Source of the DNA: Desulfuromonas sp. KJ2020
GTDB taxonomy: Bacteria; Desulfobacterota; Desulfuromonadia; Desulfuromonadales; SZUA-540
NCBI RefSeq assembly: GCF_024197615.1
Contig: NZ_JAKUKE010000003.1
Location: forward strand, 1,077,435-1,141,434
Reading direction: 5' to 3'
DNA length: 64,000 bases
The translations under genes were made by a program, and so were the position numbers. Shown here piece by piece: positions 1-9,515 of the stretch. The first letter of the stretch is position 1; every line of letters begins with the position of its first letter. The notes under the pieces are model-generated. The model searched no databases. It saw only the letters and a list, made by a program, of their open reading frames with translations, and was not told the origin of the DNA.

Positions 1-1577
1 TCACGAGCCTGCTGGAGCGCCTGCTGCATGATTTCCCGGGTGACGCCAGTAATCTTGATATCCATCTGCAGAGCAGTCACCCCGTTGCGGGTACCGGTGA
101 CCTTGAAATCCATATCGCCAAGATGGTCTTCATCACCCAGGATGTCGCTGAGAACGGCGACATCGTCGCCCTCCTTGATCAGCCCCATGGCAATACCGGC
201 GACGGCTTCCTTTACGGGTACGCCAGCGTCCATAAGGGCCAGAGAACCGCCACAAACGCTCGCCATGGAAGAAGAGCCGTTGGACTCAAGGATGTCGGAC
301 ACAATACGAATAGTGTACGGGAAATCGGTGTGTGCGGGCAGAATCTTGGAGATCGAGCGCTCGGCCAGCATGCCGTGACCGATCTCGCGGCGGCCCGGAA
401 AGAGACGCATGCTGGTCTCACCCACGCAGAACGGCGGAAAGTTGTAGTGCAGGTAGAATTTCTTAAATTCCATCCCCTGCACATTGTCCATGCGCTGCTC
501 ATCCACCGCCGTCCCCAAGGCAACGGCCACCAGGGCCTGGGTTTCGCCACGGGTGAAGAGGGCACTGCCGTGGGCGCGGGGAAGGTTGCCGATCTCACAG
601 GTAATCGGCCGCACCGTTTTCATATCGCGGCCGTCGATGCGTACTTTTTTGGTGATGATCATCTGGCGCACGACACGCTTTTCGATCTTACCGAGGATCT
701 CACCGATTTCATCAAGGCGATCCTCATAGTCAGCGGTCAGAGTTTCCTTGACCTGGGATTTTGCCTCGGCCAGGGCCGCATAGCGCTCCTGCTTGGTGCG
801 GATGGCAAACGCCTCGCGAATCTTGTCTTCCGCCAACTCAGCCACTTTAGCCGCCAGATCCTCATCGGTCTGTGGCACCTCAAATTCACGCTTGGCTTTG
901 CCGACCAGCTCGCCCAACTTGACCTGAAGATCAATCAGCGGCTGCATGGCGTTGTGACCGAAAAAGACGGCTTCGAGCATATCCCCTTCGGAAAGAAACT
1001 CGGCCTCTCCCTCGACCATGATGACGGCGTCACGAGAGCCAGCCACAACGATATCGAGATCGCTCTGCGCCATCTGCTCAAGCGTGGGGTTGGCCACGAA
1101 CTGCCCCCCTACCCGGCCGACGCGAACAGCCGCGATGGGACCATTGAAAGGGATGTCCGATACTTCGACGGCAGCCGAAGCGGCAACAATAGCCAGAGTA
1201 TCCGGATCGTTGACGCGATCGGCGGAAATCACCGTGGGCATAATCTGGGTTTCAAAGAGGTAGCCCTTGGGAAACATGGGCCGCATGGGGCGGTCAATCA
1301 GACGGCAGATCAGGGTTTCCCGTTCAGAAGACCCGCGCTCGCGCCGGAAGAAGGAACCGGGAATCTTGCCTGCCGCATAAAACTTTTCCTGATAATTGAC
1401 GGTGAGGGGGAAGAAATCCTGCCCCTCACGCAGCTTACGCGAAGAGACAGCGGTACACAGCACCTGGGTTTCACCATAGGTGACAACCGTGGCACCATCA
1501 GCCTGCCGGGCCATCTTTCCCGTTTCAATTGTAAGGGGTTGACCATTAAACTCTACTTCTACCTTGTGATAAGCCAT
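1..1577 (-). CDS. pnp: Polyribonucleotide nucleotidyltransferase (PNPase), 3' end outside window
   Basis: Phosphorolytic 3'-5' exoribonuclease of the RNA degradosome. About 525 codons of an expected 700 are present. Translation starts [13 protein letters not shown] at an ATG (1577) preceded by AAGGAG. The first RNase PH domain, the all-helical linker and most of the second RNase PH domain are visible, including the acidic catalytic region LGDMDFKV...LQMDIKI just before the window edge, which corresponds to the E. coli D486/D492 area. The KH and S1 RNA-binding domains must lie beyond base 1. It is the last visible gene of the rimP-nusA-infB-rpsO operon, downstream of rpsO as in E. coli. A long leader hairpin (1654-1723) suggests RNase III/PNPase autoregulation. 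Confidence 0.97.
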   Translation of the reverse strand, partial: MAYHKVEVEFNGQPLTIETGKMARQADGATVVTYGETQVLCTAVSSRKLREGQDFFPLTVNYQEKFYAAGKIPGSFFRRERGSSERETLICRLIDRPMRPMFPKGYLFETQIMPTVISADRVNDPDTLAIVAASAAVEVSDIPFNGPIAAVRVGRVGGQFVANPTLEQMAQSDLDIVVAGSRDAVIMVEGEAEFLSEGDMLEAVFFGHNAMQPLIDLQVKLGELVGKAKREFEVPQTDEDLAAKVAELAEDKIREAFAIRTKQERYAALAEAKSQVKETLTADYEDRLDEIGEILGKIEKRVVRQMIITKKVRIDGRDMKTVRPITCEIGNLPRAHGSALFTRGETQALVAVALGTAVDEQRMDNVQGMEFKKFYLHYNFPPFCVGETSMRLFPGRREIGHGMLAERSISKILPAHTDFPYTIRIVSDILESNGSSSMASVCGGSLALMDAGVPVKEAVAGIAMGLIKEGDDVAVLSDILGDEDHLGDMDFKVTGTRNGVTALQMDIKITGVTREIMQQALQQAR

Positions 1578-1653
1578 GTTGTTCTCCTTCGCTCCTCTCC
1601 AAAACAACCGGAAAGAAGCATCTGTTCTTTGTGTGCGTTCTCAAATGGCAAAA

Positions 1654-1723
1654 GGAGGATGGCCTGAGACAACACCTGTATTCCTCTTGGGAGGAACTCA
1701 GATGTTCTCTCGGGACAACCTCC
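1654..1723 (-). promoter_or_regulatory. Long imperfect stem-loop in the pnp leader
   Basis: Between rpsO and pnp the minus-strand transcript can fold into a nested hairpin. The arms are GGAGG (1654-1658)/CCTCC (1719-1723), CCTGAGA (1663-1669)/TCTCGGG (1708-1714), AACA (1671-1674)/TGTT (1703-1706), CTG/CAG, and TTCCTC (1681-1686)/GAGGAA (1691-1696) around a four-base loop. It ends about 75 bases before the pnp start. The position and shape recall the E. coli pnp leader hairpin, which RNase III cuts and PNPase then uses for autoregulation. The pairing is seen in the sequence; the function is inferred. Confidence 0.6.
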
Positions 1724-1743
1724 GATGCCGGACCAAAACTAAA

Positions 1744-1778
1744 GGCAGCAGCCCCCTTAATTCCGAGAGCGTGCTGCC
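1744..1778 (-). terminator. Intrinsic terminator after rpsO
   Basis: On the minus strand GGCAGCA (1778-1772) pairs perfectly with TGCTGCC (1750-1744). Inner pairing of GCTCTC with GGGGGC extends the stem to about 13 bp around an eight-base loop. The T-rich stretch TTTAGTTTT follows. It lies a few bases after the rpsO stop and before the pnp leader hairpin, so it probably attenuates rpsO to pnp read-through. Confidence 0.7.
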
Positions 1779-1783
1779 CTGTA

Positions 1784-2050
1784 TTACCTGCGGATTCCCA
1801 ATTCTTTGATGACCGTGCGATACCGGTCGACGTCCTTCTTTTTCAAATAATCGAGAAGCCGACGCCGTTGCCCTACGATTTTGAGCAGTCCACGCCGGGA
1901 GTGATGGTCCTTCTTGTGTGTGCGGAAATGCTCGGTCAGATAAGTAATCCGCTCAGAGAGAAGGGCGATCTGTACTTCCGGGGAACCGGTATCACCTTCG
2001 TGGGTCTTGAATTTGTCAATGATTTCCTGCTTGCGTTCCGTGGCTAACAC
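1784..2050 (-). CDS. rpsO: 30S ribosomal protein S15
   Basis: Small-subunit protein that binds 16S rRNA helices 20-22 early in assembly. The 88-residue product ([20 protein letters not shown]...) has the usual S15 length and the conserved [17 protein letters not shown] and [22 protein letters not shown] segments. A GTG start at 2050 is preferred over an upstream start at 2068. GTG gives the family-typical N-terminus and sits eight bases after a strong AAGGAGG, while the upstream start would place that ribosome-binding site inside the gene. An extended -10 promoter precedes it and an intrinsic terminator follows, so it can be expressed independently of the upstream operon. Confidence 0.97.
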   Translation of the reverse strand: MLATERKQEIIDKFKTHEGDTGSPEVQIALLSERITYLTEHFRTHKKDHHSRRGLLKIVGQRRRLLDYLKKKDVDRYRTVIKELGIRR

Positions 2051-2081
2051 CTTGCCACCTCCTTTCAAACTCTTCTTCTGG

Positions 2082-2108
2082 AATATACCAGTCTATTAGC
2101 TGGTTCAA
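2082..2108 (-). promoter_or_regulatory. Probable sigma-70 promoter of rpsO
   Basis: In the truB-rpsO gap the minus strand carries TTGAAC (plus 2103-2108), a 15-bp spacer and TATATT (plus 2082-2087). The -10 box is preceded by TG one base upstream, making an extended -10 that can tolerate the short spacer. Predicted transcription would begin about 25 bases before the rpsO start. Confidence 0.45.
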
Positions 2109-2152
2109 AAACATCGGACTTTGTACCATAAAAACCGGAGAGGTGTAAAGGC

Positions 2153-3070
2153 TTAATCATCCCCATCTCCCGGAATCATCACCCGCAGCAACTCGAAATC
2201 CCCCCGGCGCTCCTTTTGTCTTCCCGGGGCGAATTGAACTACGGCCAAAAGACGTCCATCGTAAATAAGACCTGCGGTATCTCCCTCGGCGATCGAGCAT
2301 GGCCCTTCAATGGCCTCCAGTGCAGGAGGAATACCGAACTTCAGGGCGCGGGCGGCATCGATGGAGACCGGCAGCAGGGCAAACCCTTTCATGGCTTCAA
2401 GCGGAGAAAGCAGCGGGATGTCAGTGACGGGCATGCTCTCCAACCGATCGAGAGGAACGGCGTCCGCTTCATCAAAAAACCCGTTGCGCGTACGACGCAA
2501 GGCCGTCAGATGAGCCCCCGTGCCGAGTTCCTCGCCGAGATCATGAGCCAGAGATCGGATATAGGTGCCTTTTCCGCAATCGACCTCGAGGGTAACATAA
2601 GGCAGGCTTACCTCCAACACTTCAATCCGTGAAATCTCGACATTTCTCGGCTCCCGCTCCACCTCGATCCCTTGTCGGGCCAGTTGATGAAGAGGGATGC
2701 CGTTCTTTTTGATGGCCGAGAACATAGGAGGAGTCTGCTGAATGTCACCGATAAACTTCTGGCAACAGCGAACAATGTCGTCCGAAGTAAGGGGAGGCAG
2801 GGGCCGGCGCTGCAGAATCGTCCCTTCGGCATCGTAGGTATCGGTTGTTTCCCCCAGTTTAAGCGTGGCGCGATAACTTTTTGCACCGGCCATGAGAAAC
2901 TGAACGAGTTTAGTCCCTTCGCCGATGGCGACGGGCAACACACCGGTAGCCATGGGATCAAGGGTGCCAGTATGGCCGACCCGCTTCGTGCGAAAAAGTC
3001 GCCGAACTCGCCGGACCACGTCATGGGAGGTCAGGCCCTGGGGCTTGTCAATAATCAGAAGACCATGCAT
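2153..3070 (-). CDS. truB: tRNA pseudouridine(55) synthase TruB
   Basis: Converts U55 to pseudouridine in the T-loop of tRNAs. The protein opens MHGLLIIDKPQGLTSHDVV and contains the family signature GHTGTLDPMATGVLP, whose Asp (about residue 38) is the catalytic nucleophile. It also has the typical YxRSLAHDLGEELGTGAHL segment and a C-terminal PUA-like region. ATG 3070 is chosen because it matches the family N-terminus; the next in-frame start, TTG 3079, overlaps the nrnA stop. Length is 305 residues, normal for the family. It lies between nrnA and rpsO in the translation operon. Confidence 0.95.
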   Translation of the reverse strand: MHGLLIIDKPQGLTSHDVVRRVRRLFRTKRVGHTGTLDPMATGVLPVAIGEGTKLVQFLMAGAKSYRATLKLGETTDTYDAEGTILQRRPLPPLTSDDIVRCCQKFIGDIQQTPPMFSAIKKNGIPLHQLARQGIEVEREPRNVEISRIEVLEVSLPYVTLEVDCGKGTYIRSLAHDLGEELGTGAHLTALRRTRNGFFDEADAVPLDRLESMPVTDIPLLSPLEAMKGFALLPVSIDAARALKFGIPPALEAIEGPCSIAEGDTAGLIYDGRLLAVVQFAPGRQKERRGDFELLRVMIPGDGDD

Positions 3071-3075
3071 GGATG

Positions 3076-4026
3076 TCAAACGAGGAGAGAGTCCAGGCGG
3101 GTAAAAACACTCAGGCGAACGTCCTCAATAGCTCCCTGCACCGTGGCGCCGGAGGCATTATGGTGCCCCCCGCCCCCCAGTTCCCTGGCCAGGGCGCCGA
3201 CATCGACTCTCCCCTTGGAGCGAAATCCCACCTTGTAATGGTCCGGAGAAACTTCGCGGAAGAAAAGAGCGACTTCGACACCCCGAATGGAGCGTGGATA
3301 ATTAATGAAACCGTCAGTATATTCCGGACCGGTTTTCGTAGTGGCCATCATGTCCAGGGTTGCCGTTACCGAAGCATAGCGTCCGCAGCAAGAAACCGTC
3401 AGGGTATTCAGTACCGAACCGAGCAGGCGAAGTCTCTTTTCGTCCTGGCTTTCATACAGGCCGGAAGCGACATCCCAGGGAGAAACTCCGGTCGCGACCA
3501 TTTCAGCCGCAATGGAAAAAGCTTCCGGATCGGCATTGGAATAACGAAAGGAACCCGTGTCGGCCAGGATGGCGGTATAAATACAGAGAGCGACCGGCGA
3601 GGAAATGGGATGTTCCATCCCTTTGAGAATGCGGTAAATCAGGGCGCCAGTGGCACTGGCCGCTTCATCGACAAAATACACCGAGCCGAAATTTTCGGAA
3701 AAAGGGTGATGATCGATATTGACCAGGGTAGTACAGCACTCTTTCAGGTGAGACCCGGCTCGGCGCAGTTCACCGGCATCCAGCACAAACCCGACGTCAA
3801 AAGGTTCAAGGCCGTCCAGATGCTGGACAATCCTTTCAGCGCCAGGCAGGAAGGTGAAATCGGTAGGGACAGTGTCGCGATTATAAGCGACCACCTCTTT
3901 GCCCATTTCAAGAAGGGCGTTGGTCAGAGCCAGGGTCGAAGCCATCGCATCCCCGTCGGGACTTTCGTGGGAGGCGACCAGGAAACGTTTGTTTTCTTCA
4001 ATTATCCTGCTGATTTTCGTGATCAT
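3076..4026 (-). CDS. nrnA: DHH/DHHA1 phosphoesterase NrnA (oligoribonuclease / pAp phosphatase)
   Basis: Degrades very short RNA oligomers and dephosphorylates 3'-phosphoadenosine 5'-phosphate in organisms lacking Orn. The 316-residue protein carries the metal-binding DHH motifs in order: ASHESPDGDAMAS (about 18-30), VLDAGE, the signature VNIDHHPFSENFG, and DTGSFRYSNAD. The DHHA1 substrate-binding motif GGGGHHNASG is near the C-terminus. The start overlaps the end of rbfA by 29 bases, suggesting translational coupling, and its stop is adjacent to truB. Placement between rbfA and truB is common in Firmicutes and deltaproteobacterial operons. Confidence 0.92.
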   Translation of the reverse strand: MITKISRIIEENKRFLVASHESPDGDAMASTLALTNALLEMGKEVVAYNRDTVPTDFTFLPGAERIVQHLDGLEPFDVGFVLDAGELRRAGSHLKECCTTLVNIDHHPFSENFGSVYFVDEAASATGALIYRILKGMEHPISSPVALCIYTAILADTGSFRYSNADPEAFSIAAEMVATGVSPWDVASGLYESQDEKRLRLLGSVLNTLTVSCCGRYASVTATLDMMATTKTGPEYTDGFINYPRSIRGVEVALFFREVSPDHYKVGFRSKGRVDVGALARELGGGGHHNASGATVQGAIEDVRLSVFTRLDSLLV

Positions 4027-4375
4027 CGGCGCTTTCGGAGTGAATGTCTTTCAACAGGGTCTCGATGCGATTGCCATATTCCAGGCTGGTATCGTACTTG
4101 AGAACGATGTCGGGCACGTGACGCAGACGCAAACGTTTGCCAAGTTCACGGCGAATAAAGGGGATAGAGCTGTTTAAGCCTTTTTCCGAATTCTTGCGGG
4201 CCGCTTCGTCGCCCAGCACCGTAAAATAGACCTTGGCAATCTGGAGATCCGCTGTGACATCGACGTTGGTAATCGTGACAAAGCCGATGCGAGGATCTTT
4301 AAGTCCGTTGAGCAGGAGTGAAGAGATTTCTTTTTGGATTTCCTCTCCAACTCGTTGTGTGCGTTTCGAATCCAC
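3998..4375 (-). CDS. rbfA: 30S ribosome-binding factor RbfA
   Basis: Assembly factor that binds the free 30S subunit and promotes late 16S rRNA processing, important at low temperature. The 125-residue protein has the KH-like fold signature: RTQRVGEEIQKEISSLLLNGLKDPRIGF..., then VTITNVDVTADLQIAKVYFTVLG and LRLRHVPDIVLKYDTSLEYGNRIE. It starts with GTG (4375) and overlaps nrnA at the 3' end. The C-terminus is acidic and polar (HSESADDHENQQDN), as in other family members. Confidence 0.94.
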   Translation of the reverse strand: MDSKRTQRVGEEIQKEISSLLLNGLKDPRIGFVTITNVDVTADLQIAKVYFTVLGDEAARKNSEKGLNSSIPFIRRELGKRLRLRHVPDIVLKYDTSLEYGNRIETLLKDIHSESADDHENQQDN

Positions 4376-4392
4376 TTAATAAAGCCTTCTAT

Positions 4393-4683
4393 TTATGAGT
4401 AGTGCAAGAATTCCGTGTCCTGGTCGAGCACATCGGCCAAGGCCAGACGCTCAATTTCGTCTTCGATGTGACTGAACACGGTCTGGATATCAGCCTCGCT
4501 GGTCGCGACCATGCAGAACCCCACCTCGGCCCGCTGCCAAAGGTCCTGACTGCCCACCTCGGCTGCGGACACCGGGAATCTCTCGCGGCAGCGGCCGATA
4601 ATCCGTTTGACTACACTGCGCTTTTCCTTGAGATTCTGTGGGGCATGCAAATGAAGATCGAGCCTCATAATGCCGACAACCAT
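4393..4683 (-). CDS. DUF503 family protein (YlxP-like)
   Basis: A 96-residue protein starting MVVGIMRLDLHLHAPQNLKEKRSVVKRI, the characteristic opening of the DUF503/YlxP family (PF04456). Family members sit between infB and rbfA in many bacteria. YlxP has been proposed to take part in ribosome assembly alongside RbfA, but no reaction is established. The ferredoxin-like alternating strand/helix pattern and the central AEVGSQDLWQRAEVGFCMVA segment are intact. It lies 15 bases after infB and 17 before rbfA, so co-transcription is near certain. Confidence 0.88.
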   Translation of the reverse strand: MVVGIMRLDLHLHAPQNLKEKRSVVKRIIGRCRERFPVSAAEVGSQDLWQRAEVGFCMVATSEADIQTVFSHIEDEIERLALADVLDQDTEFLHYS

Positions 4684-4698
4684 GATTTAGGCCCTTTT

Positions 4699-7542
4699 TT
4701 AAAGGGTGGTCTTGATAGCTTCCATCTCGAAGGCCTCTATGAAGTCCCCGACCTTGATATCATTGTAATTCTCAAGACTAATGCCGCATTCATAGCCCGT
4801 GGCCACCTCTTTGACATCGTCTTTGAAACGCTTCAGGGAGCTCAGCTTGCCTTCCCAGACAACAACACTGTCGCGAACGAGACGAACCTGGGAGGACCGA
4901 AGAATCTTGCCGTCCACCACATAGCAGCCGGCAATGGTGCCGACCTTGGAGATGGAAAATGTCTCTCTGACCTCGGCGCGCCCCAGATGCTTTTCGCGGA
5001 AGGTCGGCGCCAGCAGACCTTCCATGGCGTCACGAATATCGGCGACAGCGTCATAAATAATATTGTAAAGGCGGATATCGACCCCTTCCGCTTCGGCCAA
5101 CGAGGTCGCCTTGGCTTCGGGACGCACATTGAATCCAAGCACGATGGCGTCTGACGCGGTGGCCAAAGTGACATCGCTTTCGGTGATGCCGCCTACGCCG
5201 GTGTGAATGACGAGCAGACGGCAGGCATCCGTGGACAGCTTGAGAAGAGAGTCCTTGACCGCCTCAACGGAGCCCTGAACGTCACCCTTGATAATGACTT
5301 TGAGTTCCTTGACATCCCCCTGCTGGATTCGGGCATACAGCTGCTCCAGAGAAATCTTGCTCGTTTTGGCGAGTTCCGCCTCTCGAAGCTTCTGCTGGCG
5401 ATGCTGGGCAACATCCTTGGCGGTCTTTTCGTCATCGACGGCATGGAACGTATCGCCGGCATCGGGAACGCCGGAAAGCCCGGTAACCTCGACAGGTACA
5501 GAAGGCCCGGCTTCAGTAACGCGGCCACCGCGGTCGTCGGTCATGGTTCTCACTCGGCCGAAATGAACACCGCTGACAATGGGATCACCAATGCGCAGGG
5601 TTCCCTCCTGAACGAGCACCGTCGCCACAGGCCCCCGGCCTTTGTCGAGACGGGCTTCGACAATGGCTCCTTTAGCGTGTTTGTCAGGATTCGCTTTGAG
5701 ATCCATCACCTCAGCCTGCAGAAGGATCATCTCCAGCAGTTGATCGATGTTAAGACGCTGCTTGGCGCTGACCTCCACAAAGATCGTCTCTCCACCCCAG
5801 CTTTCCGGGACAAGGCCGAACTCGGTGAGTTCCTGCTTGACGCGATCCGGGTTAGCGTCCGGCTTATCCATCTTGTTGATGGCGACAATAATGGGAACCT
5901 CAGCCGCCTTGGAGTGATTGATCGCTTCCTTGGTCTGTGGCATGACGCCGTCATCGGCAGCAACGACGAGGATAACGATATCCGTTACCTTGGCCCCACG
6001 GGCACGCATGGCCGTAAAGGCTTCGTGGCCGGGGGTGTCGAGGAAACTGATTTTCCGGCCGTCAAGCTCAACATCGTAAGCGCCGATATGCTGGGTAATG
6101 CCGCCAGCCTCGCCTTCCGTTACGTTGGTCGCCCGGATGGCGTCAAGAAGACTGGTTTTACCATGATCGACGTGACCCATGATCGTCACCACGGGGGGAC
6201 GGCTTTTAAGATCTTCAGGCTTCTCTTTTTCGCCTTCCTTGATCCCGGCATGCTCAAGAACGGTCTCTTCATCAAAAGCGACGTTCTCGACTTCGTAATT
6301 GAATTCGGAGGCGAGAATGGCAGCCGTATCAAAATCGAGAGGATGATTGATCGTCACCATCGTCCCCTGGCGCATCAATTCACGGATAAGGTCGTTCGCC
6401 TTGATTCCCATGCGCTTGGCGAGTTCGCCGACAGTGATGACATCGCTGATCTTGATGATCCGTTTGATGGCCTTGGATACGGTAATTTCAGTCCTTTTGA
6501 CCGGCTTCGCCGCTTTGCGCCCCCTACGAGTCCGATCAGCGTGATCGGGCTCGAAGATTTCGCGACGCCCCTTACGGCGCAGTCCATCCCCCTGAGATTC
6601 ACTGTAATCGGCCCCTTTTCCCTTCTTCTTCTTTTTGCCGCCGCGCACTTCTTTACCGGCAAAGGGCTCACCCAGGGAAGGTGGCGGCAACGTGGGTGCA
6701 GAAGGACGGCCGGCACCCATGTCTCCGCGCCGTTTGGTCGGCGCACCGGCTTCACGGCGCGGAGCTCCCCGGTCAGGAGCACCAGCGCCAGCCTCAGGAC
6801 GTCTGGGAGCACCGCCTTCGCCACGATGGGCAGCGGGCGTCTCAGCGCGCCGCCCTTGCTGTTGCGGCGGAGCCTGTCTCGGCAGTTCGACACGCCCAAG
6901 AATCTTAGCCCGGGAAGCCGTCGGCTTGGTGGCCTTGGGAGCAGAAACGGGTTTTTCTTCAGCAGGGGTTTCTTCCTTGGCAGAAGGCGCGGCAGGGGGA
7001 GTCTTGCCAGGCTCTTCCTCTACCTTGGCGGTTATTTCAGGTGCAGCTTTTGGTGCCGGAGCGGCTGCTTTGGGTGCAGGTTCCTCAACGGCAGTTTCAG
7101 TCACAACCTTTTCGGCAGTCGCCGCCTTCACTGGTGTTTCCTCACCCTTTTTATCAGCGGCTTTGCCCTTTGCAGGCACAATCGGCTCATCCGCCTTCGC
7201 CACACTCACCGGAGTCTCGTCGGGGGCTTTGGTGATCTTCTCCTCAGGGAGAGCAGCAGCTTCCTCAGCCTTTTCAGGGGATGATGGCTCTTCAGCGCCA
7301 GTCGCTGTGGCCGCGGGAGGAACCTCCTTGCGACGACGCCGAATAATCCCCGGCGTGATCCTCTCTTCTTCGATCTTTTCGACAGCAGGAGTGGAGGCCG
7401 CCTCAAACTTGCGGACGTCATCTTCCTCGAGAACGCTCATGTGGGTTTTTGCGTCAATCCCCGCTTCCTGAAGGCGTTCCAGAAGATCTTTGTTTTCGAG
7501 CCCGAGTTTCTGTGCCAGTTCGTATACCCTTGTCTTTCCCAT
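4699..7542 (-). CDS. infB: Translation initiation factor IF-2
   Basis: GTPase that brings fMet-tRNA to the 30S subunit and promotes 50S joining. The 947-residue protein begins [21 protein letters not shown] (IF2 N-terminal domain). A long Ala/Pro/Glu/Lys-rich linker follows to about residue 330, then a second IF2-N module ([22 protein letters not shown]). The G domain carries [14 protein letters not shown] (G1), DTPGHEAF (G3) and [10 protein letters not shown] (G4), and the C1/C2 domains complete the protein. ATG 7542 is chosen because GGGGAG lies five bases upstream; the codon before it is TTG. The start overlaps the YlxR-L7Ae stop by one base (TGATG), indicating coupling. Confidence 0.97.
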   Translation of the reverse strand: MGKTRVYELAQKLGLENKDLLERLQEAGIDAKTHMSVLEEDDVRKFEAASTPAVEKIEEERITPGIIRRRRKEVPPAATATGAEEPSSPEKAEEAAALPEEKITKAPDETPVSVAKADEPIVPAKGKAADKKGEETPVKAATAEKVVTETAVEEPAPKAAAPAPKAAPEITAKVEEEPGKTPPAAPSAKEETPAEEKPVSAPKATKPTASRAKILGRVELPRQAPPQQQGRRAETPAAHRGEGGAPRRPEAGAGAPDRGAPRREAGAPTKRRGDMGAGRPSAPTLPPPSLGEPFAGKEVRGGKKKKKGKGADYSESQGDGLRRKGRREIFEPDHADRTRRGRKAAKPVKRTEITVSKAIKRIIKISDVITVGELAKRMGIKANDLIRELMRQGTMVTINHPLDFDTAAILASEFNYEVENVAFDEETVLEHAGIKEGEKEKPEDLKSRPPVVTIMGHVDHGKTSLLDAIRATNVTEGEAGGITQHIGAYDVELDGRKISFLDTPGHEAFTAMRARGAKVTDIVILVVAADDGVMPQTKEAINHSKAAEVPIIVAINKMDKPDANPDRVKQELTEFGLVPESWGGETIFVEVSAKQRLNIDQLLEMILLQAEVMDLKANPDKHAKGAIVEARLDKGRGPVATVLVQEGTLRIGDPIVSGVHFGRVRTMTDDRGGRVTEAGPSVPVEVTGLSGVPDAGDTFHAVDDEKTAKDVAQHRQQKLREAELAKTSKISLEQLYARIQQGDVKELKVIIKGDVQGSVEAVKDSLLKLSTDACRLLVIHTGVGGITESDVTLATASDAIVLGFNVRPEAKATSLAEAEGVDIRLYNIIYDAVADIRDAMEGLLAPTFREKHLGRAEVRETFSISKVGTIAGCYVVDGKILRSSQVRLVRDSVVVWEGKLSSLKRFKDDVKEVATGYECGISLENYNDIKVGDFIEAFEMEAIKTTL

Positions 7543-8138
7543 CAAAACTCCCCTGCGATGTGCTTATATCGTGATAGTTCCTCAATAATCGAGTTTGCCA
7601 GCCCTCCGGGTTTGATCCCGACCACGCTCCGTTCTTCCTTGCCGAGCAGATGCCCCAATTCTTCCTTGTCAGAGAAGGTGAAGCAGGGAACCCCAAGATG
7701 ACCGGCCTTGCTTCTGATCTTATCCCCAATCCCATCAGAAATATCGGCAGCGAGGATAACGGATCGAAAGGAATCAGGTGATGACAGTGCCGTCAGAACC
7801 AAATTGCTGCCGGACACCAAACAACCTGACTTACGAGCCATTCCAACCAGAGAAAGAATGCGGCTTCCGATTTCGGTCACCAACGATTCCGTCAGCGCCT
7901 CAGCGGAAACATCTTCCGCCTTACCTCGAAAAGCGCGACTAAATTGGCGTTTTTTCACCGCGTCCGCAATACACTGTCGATTCAGACAGGTATAGGCTCC
8001 TCTGCCGGGCAGCCTCTTCCGGTAGTCCACCAGAACCTCGCCTTGAGGACTTACAACGTACCGTACCAGTTGCTGCGGGTCAAAGGTTTCGCGACAACCG
8101 AGGCACGTCCTCTCGGTTTTGTGACTGCTGGCAGCCAA
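7542..8138 (-). CDS. YlxR (DUF448) - ribosomal L7Ae fusion protein
   Basis: A 198-residue fusion of two proteins that are separate neighbours (ylxR and ylxQ) in Bacillus. Residues 1-90 are a YlxR/DUF448 RNA-binding domain with the signature [19 protein letters not shown] and the basic loop LPGRGAYTC. Residues about 95-198 are an L7Ae/L30e-like fold ([19 protein letters not shown]..., [27 protein letters not shown]). The start is TTG 8138, about eight bases after a GGGGGAGAG that overlaps the nusA stop. It lies between nusA and infB, the standard position of both parts. A role as an RNA-binding or transcription factor tied to translation is inferred from family and context. Confidence 0.85.
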   Translation of the reverse strand: MAASSHKTERTCLGCRETFDPQQLVRYVVSPQGEVLVDYRKRLPGRGAYTCLNRQCIADAVKKRQFSRAFRGKAEDVSAEALTESLVTEIGSRILSLVGMARKSGCLVSGSNLVLTALSSPDSFRSVILAADISDGIGDKIRSKAGHLGVPCFTFSDKEELGHLLGKEERSVVGIKPGGLANSIIEELSRYKHIAGEF

Positions 8139-8143
8139 TCGGG

Positions 8144-9412
8144 CTACTCTCCCCCTTCTTCCAAGTCCTCATCAGGCGCTTCCAACTCAGCGGAAAGGCC
8201 TTTAAGAGCGGCAACAAGCTCGTCCTTGTTCATGGAACTGCGCCCGGGAATGTTATGCTGTTTGGCCAATTCGTAAAGCTCATCCCTGGACAGAGAATCA
8301 TACCCCAGAGACACCGAAGATGAGGGCCTTCCGGCGCTATCCTCATCGGCCTCACCGGCCAGCTCCTCCATCTCTGCTTCGGCTGCCCGCGATTCACTCT
8401 TGATATCGATCTTCCAGCCCGTCAGCTTGGCAGCAAGACGGACGTTCTGTCCTTTTTTGCCGATAGCAAGGGACAATTGATCATCGGGCACGATAATCTC
8501 CAAAGCCTGCTCTTCATTATCGACGTACACACGGGTTACTTCGGCAGGTGCCAGGGCCGCGCAGGCAAATCGGGCAATATCGGGAGACCAGGGGATGATG
8601 TCGATTTTTTCACCGCGCAGCTCAGAGACGACATTCTGAACGCGGGATCCCCGCATCCCGACACAGGCCCCGACGGGGTCGACATCAGGATCATGGGAGA
8701 CGACGGCGATCTTAGCTCGGCTGCCGGGTTCGCGGGCAGCGGCCTTGATCTCCACAATCCCTTCATAGATCTCTGGCACTTCAACCTGAAAGAGCGCGGA
8801 GACCACACCGGGATGGGTGCGGGACAGGATAATCTGGGGCCCCTTCGGAGACATCTTGACTTCAGAGACATAGGCGCGAACCCGATCCCCCTGGCGGTAA
8901 TTTTCACGGGGAACCTGCTCACGGTGGGGGAGCAGAGCTTCGGCGCGGCCAAGGTCGACAATCAGATCGCCTCGCTCGTACCGACGGACAATGCCGTTGA
9001 GCAGTTCACCGACCCTGTCCTTGAATTCGTTATAGACCCCTTCCCGCTCGGCTTCCCGCACCTTCTGAATGATCACCTGCTTGGCCGTCTGGGCAGCAAT
9101 GCGGCTAAAGTTACTGGCGTCCATTTTCATCCCGAGGGAGTCTCCGACTTCCACCTCGGGGTCAATTTCACGGGCCTCCTCCACGGAGATTTCCTTATAG
9201 GAGTCCTGCACATCCTCGACGACCGTGACAAACTCGAAGAGTTCAACTTCGCCCATTTCGTCATTATAGTGTGCTTCAAGATCACGGGTGTTACGGTACT
9301 TCTTGTTGGCGGCGGAAAGCACAGCCGACTCAAGGGCTTCAACCAGAATGGCCCTGTCCACCCCCTTGTCCTTAACAACCTGATCAATGATGTGATTAAG
9401 ATTTGTAACCAT
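8144..9412 (-). CDS. nusA: Transcription termination/antitermination protein NusA with C-terminal Rho_N/SAP-like module
   Basis: RNA polymerase-associated factor controlling pausing, intrinsic termination and antitermination. The 422-residue protein has the N-terminal polymerase-binding domain ([19 protein letters not shown]..., [15 protein letters not shown]) and an S1 domain ([23 protein letters not shown]). Two KH domains follow ([37 protein letters not shown]). The C-terminus (about residues 370-410) is [19 protein letters not shown]...[10 protein letters not shown]. This resembles the Rho N-terminal/SAP-type helical module rather than the helix-hairpin-helix repeats of E. coli NusA. A GGAG site precedes ATG 9412. 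Confidence 0.95.
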   Translation of the reverse strand: MVTNLNHIIDQVVKDKGVDRAILVEALESAVLSAANKKYRNTRDLEAHYNDEMGEVELFEFVTVVEDVQDSYKEISVEEAREIDPEVEVGDSLGMKMDASNFSRIAAQTAKQVIIQKVREAEREGVYNEFKDRVGELLNGIVRRYERGDLIVDLGRAEALLPHREQVPRENYRQGDRVRAYVSEVKMSPKGPQIILSRTHPGVVSALFQVEVPEIYEGIVEIKAAAREPGSRAKIAVVSHDPDVDPVGACVGMRGSRVQNVVSELRGEKIDIIPWSPDIARFACAALAPAEVTRVYVDNEEQALEIIVPDDQLSLAIGKKGQNVRLAAKLTGWKIDIKSESRAAEAEMEELAGEADEDSAGRPSSSVSLGYDSLSRDELYELAKQHNIPGRSSMNKDELVAALKGLSAELEAPDEDLEEGGE

Positions 9413-9515
9413 CCAGACATCTCCCTGTATATTCTTCTCGCCGCCGGCAGCAGCGAAGTTGACCTGTTCGCCCTGGCGTGTCGATTATCAATTTTACCTC
9501 AAGCCCTTTTAAGGC

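Noticed and set aside
123..1667. Long plus-strand open frame (514 codons) opposite pnp
   Set aside because: It is antisense to a clear PNPase, has no recognisable domain and comes from the GC-rich codon pattern of pnp.
3073..4101. Plus-strand open frame opposite nrnA and the rbfA end
   Set aside because: Antisense to well-supported genes; no family features.
5203..7284. Very long plus-strand open frame (693 codons) opposite infB
   Set aside because: Low-complexity mirror of the IF-2 linker and G domain; no motif or ribosome-binding site of its own.
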